Positions 38,134 to 47,797 of a stretch of 64,000 nt of DNA are shown here, in pieces. Under the pieces are notes generated by a model. That model had not been told where the DNA came from. It did not search any database and saw only the letters and a list, made by a program, of their open reading frames with translations. Position 1 is the stretch's first letter. The number at the start of each line of letters is the position of its first letter. The stretch is taken from contig NZ_SNZA01000002.1 in the NCBI RefSeq assembly GCF_004363305.1, positions 1 through 64,000 of the forward strand, in the 5' to 3' direction. This stretch comes from Marinomonas communis (GTDB lineage: Bacteria > Pseudomonadota > Gammaproteobacteria > Pseudomonadales > Marinomonadaceae). The position numbers and the translations under genes were made by a program.

Positions 38134-38581
38134 AAACAACGCCCCCTTTAAAAATGACGCAAGAGCTCGCGCCTAAATCCTTCGATCAAATAAACGCTCT
38201 TTCTCTAACTCTGAAAATCGAAGGTCGTAATGCCAGTATAGGACAATCAATTCATTTGCCCACTGATAAGTTTCTTTTATCTGAATTATCCTTCATTTTA
38301 TAAAAAATGCTGGTAAACTAATAAAATTCAACCAAATGGTTAATTAAAACCTTATTTTTCACCCACTGAGCACGAAAGTAGGACCGTCACTTGCACCACA
38401 AATCTCAACAAATTAGTTTAGAGACATGGCGTGATCAGTATCTCGAAGAAACCATCGATCTGCGCTATTTCTTTCATAATGGCTGGTCGTCCTAGGCCTT
38501 TCCTATATTTGCGTCAATTCACTTTTTAACTGACTGAGCTATGCTCTAGTCCATATTGAACACGTTCATAGGAAATTCGTC
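38134..38581. other. Intergenic region between yqgE and the 2OG-Fe oxygenase gene
   Basis: About 450 bp, A/T-rich in the left half (38255-38360). It contains one possible short gene (38391-38495). No repeat, tRNA or terminator was seen. Confidence 0.5.
38391..38495 (+). CDS. Possible 34-residue small protein
   Basis: A TTG start has AGGA 7 nt upstream. The 34-residue product is hydrophilic at first (HHKSQQ), then has ETWRDQYLEETIDLRYFF and ends HNGWSS. The composition is protein-like, rich in Trp, Tyr, Phe and acidic residues, not like random A/T-rich DNA. It could be a real small protein, or the remnant of a larger gene. I recognise no family. Confidence 0.3.
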   Translation: MHHKSQQISLETWRDQYLEETIDLRYFFHNGWSS

Positions 38582-39421
38582 ATGATTTTAGAAGCTGTCG
38601 ATTACCAAAGCCCAACTGCCGCTCAAGACTTCGTTAAATCCCTACGTGAAACAGGGTTCGGCGTCCTGAAAAACCATCCTATTCGCCAACAGTTGGTCTC
38701 TGATATTTACCAAAACTGGCATGACTTTTTTAATAGCGAAGAAAAGCACAACTTTCGCTACAACGTCGGAACACAAGATGGCTACTTCCCGCCCGATGTC
38801 TCTGAAACGGCAAAAGGTCACAGTAAGAAAGACATCAAGGAATATTTCCACTATTACCCATGGGGACAGTGTCCAACGGCACATAAAGCAGAGCTGGCTC
38901 AGTACTATCAAGAGGCCAATCAGCTTGCCGAGCAACTATTAGGATGGATCGAGCAATACACGCCTAGCGATATAGCAAGTCACTACTCTCAACCACTGTC
39001 CAGCATGATTGAAAAAAGCGATCAGACTTTGTTGCGGGTTTTGCACTACCCACCATTGAAAGGTGATGAGGAGTTAGGTGCGATCCGCGCAGGTGCGCAC
39101 GAAGACATCAACTTGATCACCATTTTGCCAGCAGCGAATGAACCAGGGCTACAAGTGCAGCTTAAAAATGGCGATTGGATCGACGTACCCTGTGACTTCG
39201 GCAACCTGATCGTCAACATTGGCGACATGTTACAAGAAGCGTCTGCGGGATACTTTCCTTCTACTTCCCATAGGGTCATCAACCCGGAAGGCACCGATAA
39301 AACCAAAGCAAGGATTTCTCTACCGCTATTTCTTCACCCAAGGCCCGATGTGAAATTATCTGAGCGCCATACGGCAGGCACATACCTGCATGAACGTTTA
39401 GTGGAACTTGGCGTTATCTAA
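38582..39421 (+). CDS. 2-oxoglutarate/Fe(II)-dependent oxygenase, isopenicillin N synthase family
   Basis: 279-residue jelly-roll dioxygenase. N-terminal DIOX_N-like part (LRETGFGVLKNHPI, DFFNSEEKHNF), then the catalytic domain with Fe ligands in GAHEDINLITIL (HxD) and the distal His in STSHRVINPEG, plus the 2OG-binding Arg of KARISLPLF. The substrate is unknown; bacterial members hydroxylate diverse small molecules. It stands alone and is convergent to the TauE/SafE gene. Confidence 0.88.
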   Translation: MILEAVDYQSPTAAQDFVKSLRETGFGVLKNHPIRQQLVSDIYQNWHDFFNSEEKHNFRYNVGTQDGYFPPDVSETAKGHSKKDIKEYFHYYPWGQCPTAHKAELAQYYQEANQLAEQLLGWIEQYTPSDIASHYSQPLSSMIEKSDQTLLRVLHYPPLKGDEELGAIRAGAHEDINLITILPAANEPGLQVQLKNGDWIDVPCDFGNLIVNIGDMLQEASAGYFPSTSHRVINPEGTDKTKARISLPLFLHPRPDVKLSERHTAGTYLHERLVELGVI

Positions 39422-39430
39422 ACCCAGCAC

Positions 39431-39462
39431 AGAGATAAGACACGACCTAGTGTCTTATCTCT
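39431..39462. terminator. Hairpin between convergent genes
   Basis: Perfect 13-bp stem AGAGATAAGACAC with 6-nt loop, 9 nt after the oxygenase stop and 6 nt before the convergent stop. No long U-tract. Confidence 0.65.
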
Positions 39463-39468
39463 GGTTCA

Positions 39469-40221
39469 CTACAATACTGCCTTGACCAGTAAGACCCCAC
39501 CCGACAACACCAGCATCCCCATCGCCAATCGTTTTACTACATCCGCCTCCAACAGAGAGAGCAAAAAGCGTCTTGATAAATAGGTTCCTGCCAGCACCAG
39601 TGGCGCACCAATCAATGACACGAATTGCACTTCTAATGAGATAGACTCGGTGACAAGCGACATACCTGTTCTAAATGCGGCTAACAACAAGAACAAACTG
39701 AGCAACGTCGCTCTGATCACAATCAAGGGCACAGGTTGACGATACATCAGATAAGATATCGGTGGCCCTGCTGTCGAAAAAAGGCCACTTAGTAACCCAG
39801 CAAAGACACCACTCAACGCAAAATGCCAGCTAGGAGAAGGCGCCTTGAGCGGATCAGGTTTTAACATTGAACTGACGCAAACAAGGATCATCACGATGCC
39901 CAATAATCCCTGTAGCACATTCAATGCCGCTTGCCCCAAATGATCGAGCCAGTACAAACCAACCGCCACCATCGGAAGAGCGACACTTAGAAATACCCAC
40001 ATAGAGCGAAATTGCGCCTGTCGCCACACTCCACCGTATAGACCTGACGCTCCATTCACTAAGCTCAGCAAGCTGGCGATAAATGCCAATTCCGGAATCG
40101 TCATTAATTCCAGCGCCCCACCAATCCCTAGTACGATCAAACCAAAGCCGAAACCTGTTGCCGTCTGGATATACGTCCCGAGAGCAATGACCGACAACAA
40201 CATCAACAATGAGATATCCAA
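39469..40221 (-). CDS. TauE/SafE family membrane exporter
   Basis: About eight hydrophobic helices in two repeats (TYIQTATGFGFGLIVLGIGG near the start; LSGVFAGLLSGLFSTAGPPISYL in the middle, broken here between LSG and STAGPP), matching the TauE/SafE (DUF81) family of sulfite/sulfonate or organic anion exporters. I prefer a TTG start at 40221 with GGAG 7 nt upstream (250 residues); the longest frame to 40290 adds a Cys-rich stretch unlike the family. Substrate unknown. Confidence 0.82.
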   Translation of the reverse strand: MDISLLMLLSVIALGTYIQTATGFGFGLIVLGIGGALELMTIPELAFIASLLSLVNGASGLYGGVWRQAQFRSMWVFLSVALPMVAVGLYWLDHLGQAALNVLQGLLGIVMILVCVSSMLKPDPLKAPSPSWHFALSGVFAGLLSGLFSTAGPPISYLMYRQPVPLIVIRATLLSLFLLLAAFRTGMSLVTESISLEVQFVSLIGAPLVLAGTYLSRRFLLSLLEADVVKRLAMGMLVLSGGVLLVKAVL

Positions 40222-40365
40222 TACCGTTCTCCAACCTAGAGCATGAAACCTGCATATTTGGACTACGAGACAACACTTTAAGACTATCAATCAAGTATTA
40301 CTCGCAAGAACCGCCTATGTTAATTCACGCAGATGATAATCTTTCTTATTTTCTGCCATTCATAC

Positions 40366-40378
40366 AATAACAAGGGAG
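40366..40378 (+). promoter_or_regulatory. A-rich motif fused to the adhP ribosome-binding site
   Basis: AATAACAAGGGAG: three ARN triplets directly before the Shine-Dalgarno, the shape of Hfq/Crc target sites (AAnAAnAA). The same AATAACAA lies in front of argB. Inference only. Confidence 0.35.
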
Positions 40379-40384
40379 TTTGCC

Positions 40385-41398
40385 ATGAAAGCAGCGGTTG
40401 CTAATACCTTCGGCTCAATTCTTAACATCGAAGATGTCCAGAAGCCTACCATTGAACCTCACCAAGTATTGGTAAAAATCCACGCCTGTGGTGTCTGCCA
40501 TACGGATCTACATGCCTGTCATGGAGACTGGCCAGTAAAGCCCACATTACCTCTTATTCCGGGTCATGAAGGAGTAGGTGAAATCGTAGAAATTGGCTCC
40601 GCCGTCTCCCACCTCGCACTGGGTGACCGAGTCGGCATCCCTTGGCTTTACAGTGCTTGTGGCCATTGTGAATACTGCCTAGCTGGGCAAGAAAGTCTAT
40701 GTTTATCGCAACAGAACGCTGGCTACTCAGTTGCAGGCGGTTATGCAGAATACTGCGCTGCACACGCAGACTATGTCGTCAAAGTACCAACTGGGCTGAA
40801 CTATGTCGATGCGGCGCCACTGTTCTGTGCGGGCGTAACCACCTACAAAGCTCTTAAAGTATCCGATGCTAAACCAGGTCAATGGGTCGCAATCTTTGGT
40901 ATTGGGGGCTTAGGACATTTAGCCGTGCAATATGCCGTCGCCATGGGGCTCAGAGTAGTGGCTGTCGACACTGGAGACGCCAAGCGTGAACTAGCAACCT
41001 CCTTGGGCGCGGAATATTTCTTTGACTTTATGACGGATAACGTCGTGGAAGACATCAAAGCGACCACTGGTGGTGTGCATGGCAGTGTCTGTACAGCGGT
41101 TAGTAAAGCAGGCTTCCGCCAAAGCTATGACGTCGTTCGTCGTGGTGGTAAGTGTGTATTAGTAGGCCTACCTCCAGAGGACATGCCGCTGCCTATTTTT
41201 GACACGGTATTAAACGGTGTCAGTGTAGTGGGCTCCATCGTAGGTACTCGAAAAGATCTTGAAGAGTGCCTAGAATTCGCGGCTCGCGGCAAAGTAAAAG
41301 CCATCATTACCGAGAAGAAACTGGATGATATTAACGCCATTTTCCAAGACATGGAGAAAGGGGAAATTACCGGACGTATCGTGATGTCTCTAACTTAA
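40385..41398 (+). CDS. adhP: Zinc-dependent alcohol dehydrogenase, AdhP type
   Basis: 337-residue medium-chain dehydrogenase. Catalytic zinc: CGVCHTDLH (Cys36 and the following His) and GHEGVGE; structural zinc: [15 protein letters not shown], four Cys. NAD site [13 protein letters not shown], with an acidic residue (VAVDT) favouring NAD. Oxidises primary alcohols or reduces aldehydes. The A-rich motif before its ribosome-binding site suggests Crc/Hfq control. It could also take part in acetaldehyde handling, but the eut genes are 8 kb away. Confidence 0.94.
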   Translation: MKAAVANTFGSILNIEDVQKPTIEPHQVLVKIHACGVCHTDLHACHGDWPVKPTLPLIPGHEGVGEIVEIGSAVSHLALGDRVGIPWLYSACGHCEYCLAGQESLCLSQQNAGYSVAGGYAEYCAAHADYVVKVPTGLNYVDAAPLFCAGVTTYKALKVSDAKPGQWVAIFGIGGLGHLAVQYAVAMGLRVVAVDTGDAKRELATSLGAEYFFDFMTDNVVEDIKATTGGVHGSVCTAVSKAGFRQSYDVVRRGGKCVLVGLPPEDMPLPIFDTVLNGVSVVGSIVGTRKDLEECLEFAARGKVKAIITEKKLDDINAIFQDMEKGEITGRIVMSLT

Positions 41399-41410
41399 AA
41401 AAGCCGACTT

Positions 41411-41435
41411 GCAGCGCTGCAAAATACAGCGCTGC
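41411..41435 (+). terminator. Hairpin after adhP
   Basis: 9-bp stem GCAGCGCTG with 7-nt loop, beginning 13 nt after the adhP stop; no U-tract follows. Confidence 0.45.
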
Positions 41436-41472
41436 CTTAGATCGACACATAAACCAAATTCATAACTCATAT

Positions 41473-41500
41473 GCGGCGATTTTGTTCATAAAATCGCCGC
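41473..41500 (+). terminator. Second hairpin after adhP, likely terminator
   Basis: Perfect 11-bp stem GCGGCGATTTT with 6-nt loop, followed by TTCTTCT. It also lies upstream of the next gene. Confidence 0.55.
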
Positions 41501-41608
41501 TTCTTCTATTATCACTTCCTTATTTTGTGATACCTTAGCCCGTCTTTGAACATTGTTTGCATTTTTACCGCCAACACACGTCATGGATGGCTTAATTAAG
41601 GGGGTTTT

Positions 41609-42355
41609 GTGTTTTTTCAGCGAGCGCTGTGGTTTCTGCTGCTGTCCATTATTGGTTGCTTTTCAGGGCTTTCATCGGCCCAAACGTTAACTCTTCCCGT
41701 TGAGGACTACCCACCTTACATAACGGTTGATGAATCCTCTAACAGCATTTCAGGCATGGACATTCGTGTTACCCAAGCGGCATTTGCCGCGGTTGGTATT
41801 CAAGTTTCATTTGAAACAGCACCATGGCAGGCTATTTTGCAAGGCATTGAATCGGGCGAGTTTGCTGGCACAGTCAGTTGTGCTCGTCGACCTGAGCGCG
41901 CCCCATACATGCTGTTTAGCAATGAAGTCAGCACCAGTAGTCGTGTGCTCATCAGCCGTCCATCGTTTGCAACCGACCACATTGAAAGCATTTATGATCT
42001 GAACTCTTTCCGTGTAATTTCAGTAGAGCAGTGGGACATGGAACAACAGCTGACCGAGCTAAACATTGAACATTCAACGGTTCAAGGTATTTCAGAAGGG
42101 CTTGAATCCATCATGGCTGGGCAAAGTGATGTCTTTTTTGTTTCGCGCTACCCAGTGTTGCATCAAGCAAAAAAAGAGGGGCTACAAAAGTCGATCAAAG
42201 TCAGTAGCCTTGTAGCAGAGCCCTTAGTGCCTTTGCACGTATGCTTAAGCAAAAACTACCCACAAGCACGAGAGCTTGTGCAAGCCTTCAACCAAGGGCT
42301 ACAAATCATTAAACGTAACGGCACATTTCAAGCTATTCGAAATGAGTACCTTTAA
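41609..42355 (+). CDS. Periplasmic solute-binding protein, amino acid ABC type (SBP_bac_3)
   Basis: 248 residues from a GTG start with AAGGGGG just upstream. The signal peptide ends near residue 24 (LSSA). The body begins LTLPVEDYPPYI and has SGMDIRVTQAAFAAVGI and FAGTVSCARRPERAPYM, typical of family 3 binding proteins. No permease or ATPase gene is adjacent, so it is an orphan; it may sense or bind amino acids for a transporter elsewhere. Convergent to glgP. Confidence 0.85.
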   Translation: MFFQRALWFLLLSIIGCFSGLSSAQTLTLPVEDYPPYITVDESSNSISGMDIRVTQAAFAAVGIQVSFETAPWQAILQGIESGEFAGTVSCARRPERAPYMLFSNEVSTSSRVLISRPSFATDHIESIYDLNSFRVISVEQWDMEQQLTELNIEHSTVQGISEGLESIMAGQSDVFFVSRYPVLHQAKKEGLQKSIKVSSLVAEPLVPLHVCLSKNYPQARELVQAFNQGLQIIKRNGTFQAIRNEYL

Positions 42356-42381
42356 CCGCTCGCCTTAAATTGGGCAAGCGG
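42356..42381. terminator. Possible hairpin between convergent solute-binding and glgP genes
   Basis: 9-bp stem with one mismatch and an 8-nt loop, spanning the glgP stop. Weak, no U-tract. Confidence 0.3.
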
Positions 42382-44839
42382 GTAGGTGCCAGATTTCGTC
42401 TGCGTATTCTTGGGTCGTGCGATCCGATGAAAACTTCGCCATACGAGCGGTATTCATAATAGCCATTCTCGCCCAGCGCGCCTTGTCTTGATACGCTTGC
42501 GCCACCAGTTCTTGGCACTCCACATAAGCACGGTAGTCAGCCAATACTTTAAAACGATCACCATGCTCTAGCAGTGCGGAGCGAATCTCATCAAATGCAT
42601 GAGGCTCATTAGGACTAAAGTAGCCAGAACACAACCAGTCAATCGCGTTTTTAAGCTCTTCATCTCCATGGTAATAGTCATACGGATTGTACCCATGTCG
42701 GTCCAACGCCTGTACATCCTCTACTTTCAAGCCAAAGATAAAGATATTATCGTCACCGACCTCTTCTTTGATCTCAACATTGGCACCATCCAATGTGCCT
42801 ATGGTTAACGCCCCATTCAATGCAAGCTTCATATTGCCTGTACCGGACGCTTCTTTCCCTGCTGTTGAGATCTGTTCAGATAAGTCCGCAGCTGGGATGA
42901 TTTTCGCAGCCAGAGACACTCGATAATTTGGTAAAAACACGACCTTCAACTTACCTTGAACGCGCGCATCATTATTAATGACATTCGCCACAGCGTTGAT
43001 GGCATAGATGATCGCTTTCGCCAAGCCATAACCGGGTGCCGCCTTCGCACCAAAAATAAATACCCGTGGTACGATATCAAGATTAGGATCATTTAGTAGT
43101 CGATGGTAAAGAGTCAGAATATTTAGCAAACTCAAGTGCTGACGCTTGTATTCATGTAAGCGTTTGATCTGCACATCAAACATGGCCGTTGGGTCTACCT
43201 CGACGCCACATTCCGCTTTGATCACGTCAGCTAAGCGCTGCTTATTTTGATGTTTAACAGCCATGAAAGCTTGCTGAAATGCTTGATCCTCTGCGAGCCC
43301 CTCTAGCTTGCGCAAGCGCTCTAGATTCTTAGGCCAATCTTGCTCAACACCATACTGTTCAAATAACTGTGCAAGCCCAGGATTACAGTTCAATAGCCAG
43401 CGACGCGGCGTAATGCCATTGGTTTTGTTAGTCAGTTTATCGGGATAGAACTCATTGAAACGAGCAAACAAATCGCTTTTCAAAAGCTCTGAGTGCAATG
43501 CCGCTACACCGTTCACTTTGTGACTGCCAACAACGGCTAAATGCGCCATGCGCACCATCTTATGGTGGCCTTCTTGAATAATCGACAATTCGGTTTTGAT
43601 GTCATCACGACCAGGCCAACGCTGCTCTACTTGCTCCATAAAACGATGGTTAATTTCGTAGATCAGCTGCAAATGACGAGGAAGAACCTTTTGAAATAAG
43701 CCCACACTCCATGTTTCGAGTGCTTCTGGCAGCAACGTATGATTAGTGTAGGCAAAGATACGAGTAACCAATGACCAAGCATGATCCCAATGCAGACGTT
43801 TATCGTCCACGAGAATGCGCATTAACTCGACAACGGCGATGGCAGGATGCGTGTCATTAAGCTGAATGGCAGCCTTTTCAGGCAGCTTATCCCAATCCGT
43901 ACCATTACCGCGTTCAAAGCGTCGTAGAATATCCGCCAAAGAACAAGCCACAAAGAAATACTGCTGAACCAAGCGCAGCTCTTTGCCATTTTCCGTTTTA
44001 TCATTTGGATAAAGTACTTTGGAAATGGTTTCGCCAATGGCTTTTGAACGCACCGCTTCAACATAGTCACCCTTGTTGAACTCGTCTAGATCAAAGTCTT
44101 CGGTTGAGCGCGACGACCACAAGCGTAAGAAGTTCACCGTTTTGGTGTCGTACCCTGCCACAGGAATATCATGGGGAATCCCCAGCACATTCTTAGTATC
44201 CACCCACAGAGGATGATAATTACCGAAGTTGTCATAAGAGGCTTCCACACGCCCATAAAACTGGATCGTCTGGGCATACTCAGGACGTACCAATTCCCAT
44301 GGTGTTCCATAGTTTATCCAAGTATCAGGGTGTTCAACTTGCTTACCCTCTTGGAAGTCTTGTTTAAACAAGCCGAATTCGTAGTAAATACCATAACCGA
44401 TGGCAGGCAAATCAAGAGTTGCCAGTGAATCTAAGAAGCAGGCGGCTAAACGCCCCAAACCACCGTTGCCAAGTCCCATGTCTACTTCAACTTCACAGAC
44501 TTCATCCCAAGATAAACCCAGCTCTTGGATGGCCTGCTGTGCTTCTTCAAATACTCGAACATTATGTACATTGTTAATCAGCATTCGCCCCATCAGATAT
44601 TCCATCGACAGGTAATACAATCGACGTACGTTATCGTCGTTGTGCTTAGTTTGCGTAGCCACCATGTCATCGATAATACGGTCACGTACCGCAAGAGATA
44701 GACATAGCCACCAGTCACGCTGACTGGCCTGCTCTGCGCGCAGCGCTAAGGTGTAGCGCATGTGGTATAAAATGCCCTGTTTCAGTTCAAGGCAAGAAGC
44801 GGTTTTCGTCGTGGATAGCTGATCGGATGGGCTTGGCAT
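42365..44839 (-). CDS. glgP: Glycogen/alpha-glucan phosphorylase
   Basis: 824 residues from the ATG at 44839 (GAGGA upstream; the longer frame adds 16 residues). Releases glucose 1-phosphate from alpha-glucans. The PLP lysine motif [16 protein letters not shown] is followed by [29 protein letters not shown] and KQQFFVACSL-like segments are also present. No other glycogen gene (glgA, B, C, X) is nearby, so it is an isolated glycan phosphorylase. Confidence 0.96.
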   Translation of the reverse strand: MPSPSDQLSTTKTASCLELKQGILYHMRYTLALRAEQASQRDWWLCLSLAVRDRIIDDMVATQTKHNDDNVRRLYYLSMEYLMGRMLINNVHNVRVFEEAQQAIQELGLSWDEVCEVEVDMGLGNGGLGRLAACFLDSLATLDLPAIGYGIYYEFGLFKQDFQEGKQVEHPDTWINYGTPWELVRPEYAQTIQFYGRVEASYDNFGNYHPLWVDTKNVLGIPHDIPVAGYDTKTVNFLRLWSSRSTEDFDLDEFNKGDYVEAVRSKAIGETISKVLYPNDKTENGKELRLVQQYFFVACSLADILRRFERGNGTDWDKLPEKAAIQLNDTHPAIAVVELMRILVDDKRLHWDHAWSLVTRIFAYTNHTLLPEALETWSVGLFQKVLPRHLQLIYEINHRFMEQVEQRWPGRDDIKTELSIIQEGHHKMVRMAHLAVVGSHKVNGVAALHSELLKSDLFARFNEFYPDKLTNKTNGITPRRWLLNCNPGLAQLFEQYGVEQDWPKNLERLRKLEGLAEDQAFQQAFMAVKHQNKQRLADVIKAECGVEVDPTAMFDVQIKRLHEYKRQHLSLLNILTLYHRLLNDPNLDIVPRVFIFGAKAAPGYGLAKAIIYAINAVANVINNDARVQGKLKVVFLPNYRVSLAAKIIPAADLSEQISTAGKEASGTGNMKLALNGALTIGTLDGANVEIKEEVGDDNIFIFGLKVEDVQALDRHGYNPYDYYHGDEELKNAIDWLCSGYFSPNEPHAFDEIRSALLEHGDRFKVLADYRAYVECQELVAQAYQDKARWARMAIMNTARMAKFSSDRTTQEYADEIWHLPACPI

Positions 44840-44985
44840 TGCTATCGTCCTCAATTTTGAAAGGTGATATGTGCATGGTATAGACACTATGTTGCAACGG
44901 CATTGCGGTGTCGGTCTAGCGCCAATTATGCACTTACCATGAGTTTACAGTACGTTCTCTGCTTCCCCCCATTCATGCAAAAACA

Positions 44986-45008
44986 AAGCCGACTCCTAAA
45001 GCCGGCTT
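44986..45008 (-). terminator. Possible terminator of the DODA-type dioxygenase gene
   Basis: On the minus strand AAGCCG..CGGCTT, 8-bp stem with mismatches, 7-nt loop and TTTG TTTTT after it, 18 nt beyond the stop. Confidence 0.55.
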
Positions 45009-45025
45009 GGTGAACTAAATAACAT

Positions 45026-45808
45026 CTACCAAATAAAGTGACGAGCCTCGACGTCTAATGCCGTGAAGGGCACAGACACTCCCTGTTTTTGCGCAATAGC
45101 ATGACAGACGATTAAAGGCACCAGATGCTCCTCCCGGGGATGACAGAATCGCCCTCCTTCCACGGATGACCAGTTGGCCCAGCGCTCTTGAGCATCTTGC
45201 ACATCAGGGCTAGTCACTGTCTCATCCAGCCATACTTGAAAGGCATGCACTGCTTGATTCATCTGGGGCGTTTTAGGCGCAAAAAATGCGCGCATGTTAT
45301 GGAAGCTGAAGCCAGAGCCAATCACCAGCGCATCCTCAGGTAAGCTATGCGCTAATCGCTCGCCAAACAGCCAATGCTCACTTGGACTCAAGGAGCTGGT
45401 CAGTGATATTTGTAATACCGGAATATTAGCCTCAGGGTACATCAACATTAAAGGGATAAACATTCCATGATCAAACCCTCGCGTCTCATTCAAACGAATG
45501 GACGTTCCTTGAGCCTGCATGCTGTGCGCAATCTCCTTGGCTAACTGAGGCGCTCCTGGTGCAGGGTATTGCAACTGATAAGATGCCTCGGGAAAGCCAT
45601 AGTAGTCGTAAATTAGCTCAGGCGCGGCGCCTGACGTTATTTCAAAACCATTGGTCTCCCAGTGAGCACTAAGCATGATGATGACTGACGGCTGTTTGGG
45701 CAGTTGTTGCGCCAAACCTTTCAATGTTGACACCAGTTCGTCATGACTAGGATCGCCTAAAATCGGCATCGGGCCACCACCATGGGAAACGAACGCTACA
45801 GCAGACAT
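45026..45808 (-). CDS. ygiD: Extradiol ring-cleaving dioxygenase, DODA/YgiD type
   Basis: 260-residue class III extradiol dioxygenase. Metal and substrate residues: SHGGGPMP at the start, MLSAHWE, RGFDHGMFIPL and VIGSGFSFHNMR. YgiD of E. coli is a zinc or iron 4,5-DOPA dioxygenase. The physiological substrate here is unknown. It stands alone, divergent from the alanine symporter gene with about 400 bp between. Confidence 0.9.
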   Translation of the reverse strand: MSAVAFVSHGGGPMPILGDPSHDELVSTLKGLAQQLPKQPSVIIMLSAHWETNGFEITSGAAPELIYDYYGFPEASYQLQYPAPGAPQLAKEIAHSMQAQGTSIRLNETRGFDHGMFIPLMLMYPEANIPVLQISLTSSLSPSEHWLFGERLAHSLPEDALVIGSGFSFHNMRAFFAPKTPQMNQAVHAFQVWLDETVTSPDVQDAQERWANWSSVEGGRFCHPREEHLVPLIVCHAIAQKQGVSVPFTALDVEARHFIW

Positions 45809-46205
45809 ATACCACTCCTTGAAGACAGCGCTTCAATCAAATAAGAATACGTCTATGTTAGTACTACACAGAAACACAATAAATATTGAACGGAGCAATG
45901 ATTTATTTCATTAAATGAAACAATATCACCTCTAAAAGACCACTTTATGATCAAAAAAAGCAAACCAAGAGTTGCTAAATAAACACCAAGTAGCGCCAAA
46001 AAATATCATCTAGCCAAATGTTAAATCGCGATTAAGCGTGATAAATTCCGAATTCATATTTGCACAGGTTGTGCTTAATAAATCGAAAAGTTTACACATT
46101 GTCACGAACAATCACACCGTAAACTAGGCGATGGGTTTAGCTGGTATCCCAGCACCTAATAAAAATTAAAACGCTCAATGAGCGCACTACCACTGGAGAA
46201 CTTCT
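45809..46205. other. Divergent regulatory region between dioxygenase and symporter genes
   Basis: About 400 bp, A/T-rich, no supportable gene. It contains a palindrome TTTCATT-A-AATGAAA (45906-45920), an inverted repeat ATTGT-N5-ACAAT (46098-46112) and a small hairpin GCTGG-TATC-CCAGC (46140-46153) in the symporter leader. No glycine riboswitch consensus was found. Confidence 0.55.
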
Positions 46206-47708
46206 ATGCAAGAATTCATTGATTTCCTCAATGGAATCATCTGGAGCCCGGCACTTATCTATTTGTGTCTTGGTGCTGGTCTGTTCTATTCCATCCTGAC
46301 GCGCTTTGCTCAGGTTCGTCACTTCAAAGAAATGTGGTCGTTGCTTTTTAACTCAACGCCATCTGAAAAAGGTATTTCTTCTTTCCAAGCCCTAGCAGTA
46401 TCTCTTTCAGGTCGTGTGGGTACAGGTAACATCGCAGGGGTTGCAGCTGCGATCGGTTTTGGTGGTCCAGGTGCTGTATTCTGGATGTGGGTGGTTGCGT
46501 TCCTAGGCGCGAGTACAGCCTACGCTGAATCAACACTTGGTCAGATCTACAAAGTTAACGACAATGGCCAATACCGTGGTGGCCCAGCGTACTACTTTGA
46601 GAAAGGCCTAAGCATGAAATGGTTGGGCGTGTTGTTTGCCCTAGCGTCTATCATCGCATGTGGCGTATTCCTTCCAGGCATCCAAGCTAACTCTGTTGGT
46701 AACGCGGTTGCTCAAGTATTTGGTCAAGGCGATATCATCAACACATCATTCGGCTCTGTCGGCACCACTAAACTTGTGGCGCTTGCTGTGATTCTGGTGG
46801 TACTGGCTTTCATCATCTTCGGTGGTATCAAGCGTATTGCAAACTTCACTCAGATCATCGTGCCATTTATGGCGATGGGTTACATCATCATGGCATTGAT
46901 CGTTGTATTCCTTAACGTTGATCAAGTGCCTGGCATTTTCTCAATGATCATCTCTGATGCCTTCACTGCTCAAGCTGGTTTTGGTGCAGCGATTGGTTGG
47001 GGTGTAAAACGTGGTGTTTACTCTAACGAAGCCGGCCAAGGTACTGGCCCTCACGCTGCCGCAGCAGCAGAGGTTGAGCACCCAGCACAACAAGGTCTAG
47101 TACAAGCGTTCTCTGTATACGTAGATACACTGTTCGTATGTACTGCCACAGCATTGATGATCCTGATCACACAACAGTACAACATCCAAGGCACACTGCC
47201 TGACGGTCAGTTCATTGTTCAAAACGTACCTGCTGATGTCATCATTGCTTCACCTGCGTTTACGCAAATGGCTTTGCAGAGCATCTTTGGTAGCTTCGGT
47301 TCAATCTTCGTTGGTGTTGCGCTGTTCTTCTTCGCCTTCACAACGATCCTAGCGTACTACTACATCGCTGAAACAAACGTGGCTTACCTACGTCGCGCGC
47401 TGAAAGTAAATGTACCGCTAACATTGGTTAAACTGTTGATCATGTTCATGGTTGCATACGGTACTGTAAACACTGCAGGTTACATCTGGAACCTTGGTGA
47501 TGTGGGCGTAGGCTTGATGGCGTGGTTGAACATCGTGGGTATCATTGTGATCTTCTTCATGGCTCGTCCGACGATGAAAGCTCTGAAAGACTACGAAGAC
47601 CAAAAAGCTGCAGGCGTTGAGGAATACACCTTCGACCCGAAAGCATTAGGCATCAAAGGTGCGGACTTCTGGGAAAAACGCCTAGAGAAAAAGCAAGCAA
47701 ATAAATAA
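46206..47708 (+). CDS. Sodium/alanine (glycine) symporter, AGCS family
   Basis: 500 residues, about eleven membrane helices. The AGCS signature GRVGTGNIAGVAAAIGFGGPG is seen in the first third (given here in part), and EAGQGTGPHAAAAAE in the sixth-seventh region. Couples uptake of alanine or glycine to Na+ or H+. A clear GGAG precedes the ATG. Monocistronic, ending at a strong terminator shared with the convergent gene. Confidence 0.95.
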   Translation: MQEFIDFLNGIIWSPALIYLCLGAGLFYSILTRFAQVRHFKEMWSLLFNSTPSEKGISSFQALAVSLSGRVGTGNIAGVAAAIGFGGPGAVFWMWVVAFLGASTAYAESTLGQIYKVNDNGQYRGGPAYYFEKGLSMKWLGVLFALASIIACGVFLPGIQANSVGNAVAQVFGQGDIINTSFGSVGTTKLVALAVILVVLAFIIFGGIKRIANFTQIIVPFMAMGYIIMALIVVFLNVDQVPGIFSMIISDAFTAQAGFGAAIGWGVKRGVYSNEAGQGTGPHAAAAAEVEHPAQQGLVQAFSVYVDTLFVCTATALMILITQQYNIQGTLPDGQFIVQNVPADVIIASPAFTQMALQSIFGSFGSIFVGVALFFFAFTTILAYYYIAETNVAYLRRALKVNVPLTLVKLLIMFMVAYGTVNTAGYIWNLGDVGVGLMAWLNIVGIIVIFFMARPTMKALKDYEDQKAAGVEEYTFDPKALGIKGADFWEKRLEKKQANK

Positions 47709-47745
47709 TCGCGCTTTTTATCCACAGCTTTCATAGCTAAAAAAG

Positions 47746-47775
47746 AAGGCCGCTTAGGTTTCCCTAAGCGGCCTT
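47746..47775. terminator. Bidirectional terminator
   Basis: Perfect 13-bp stem AAGGCCGCTTAGG with 4-nt loop, flanked by A-rich and T-rich sequence, between convergent genes. Confidence 0.9.
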
Positions 47776-47797
47776 TCTTATAGGCTAAACGACATGA

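Noticed and set aside
38582..39421. A beta-lactam (isopenicillin) biosynthetic gene.
   Set aside because: Only the 2OG-Fe oxygenase superfamily can be supported; no peptide synthetase or other biosynthetic gene is near.
45809..46205. Glycine riboswitch before the alanine/glycine symporter.
   Set aside because: Such transporters often have one, but neither the conserved aptamer core nor a tandem pair of aptamers is recognisable here.
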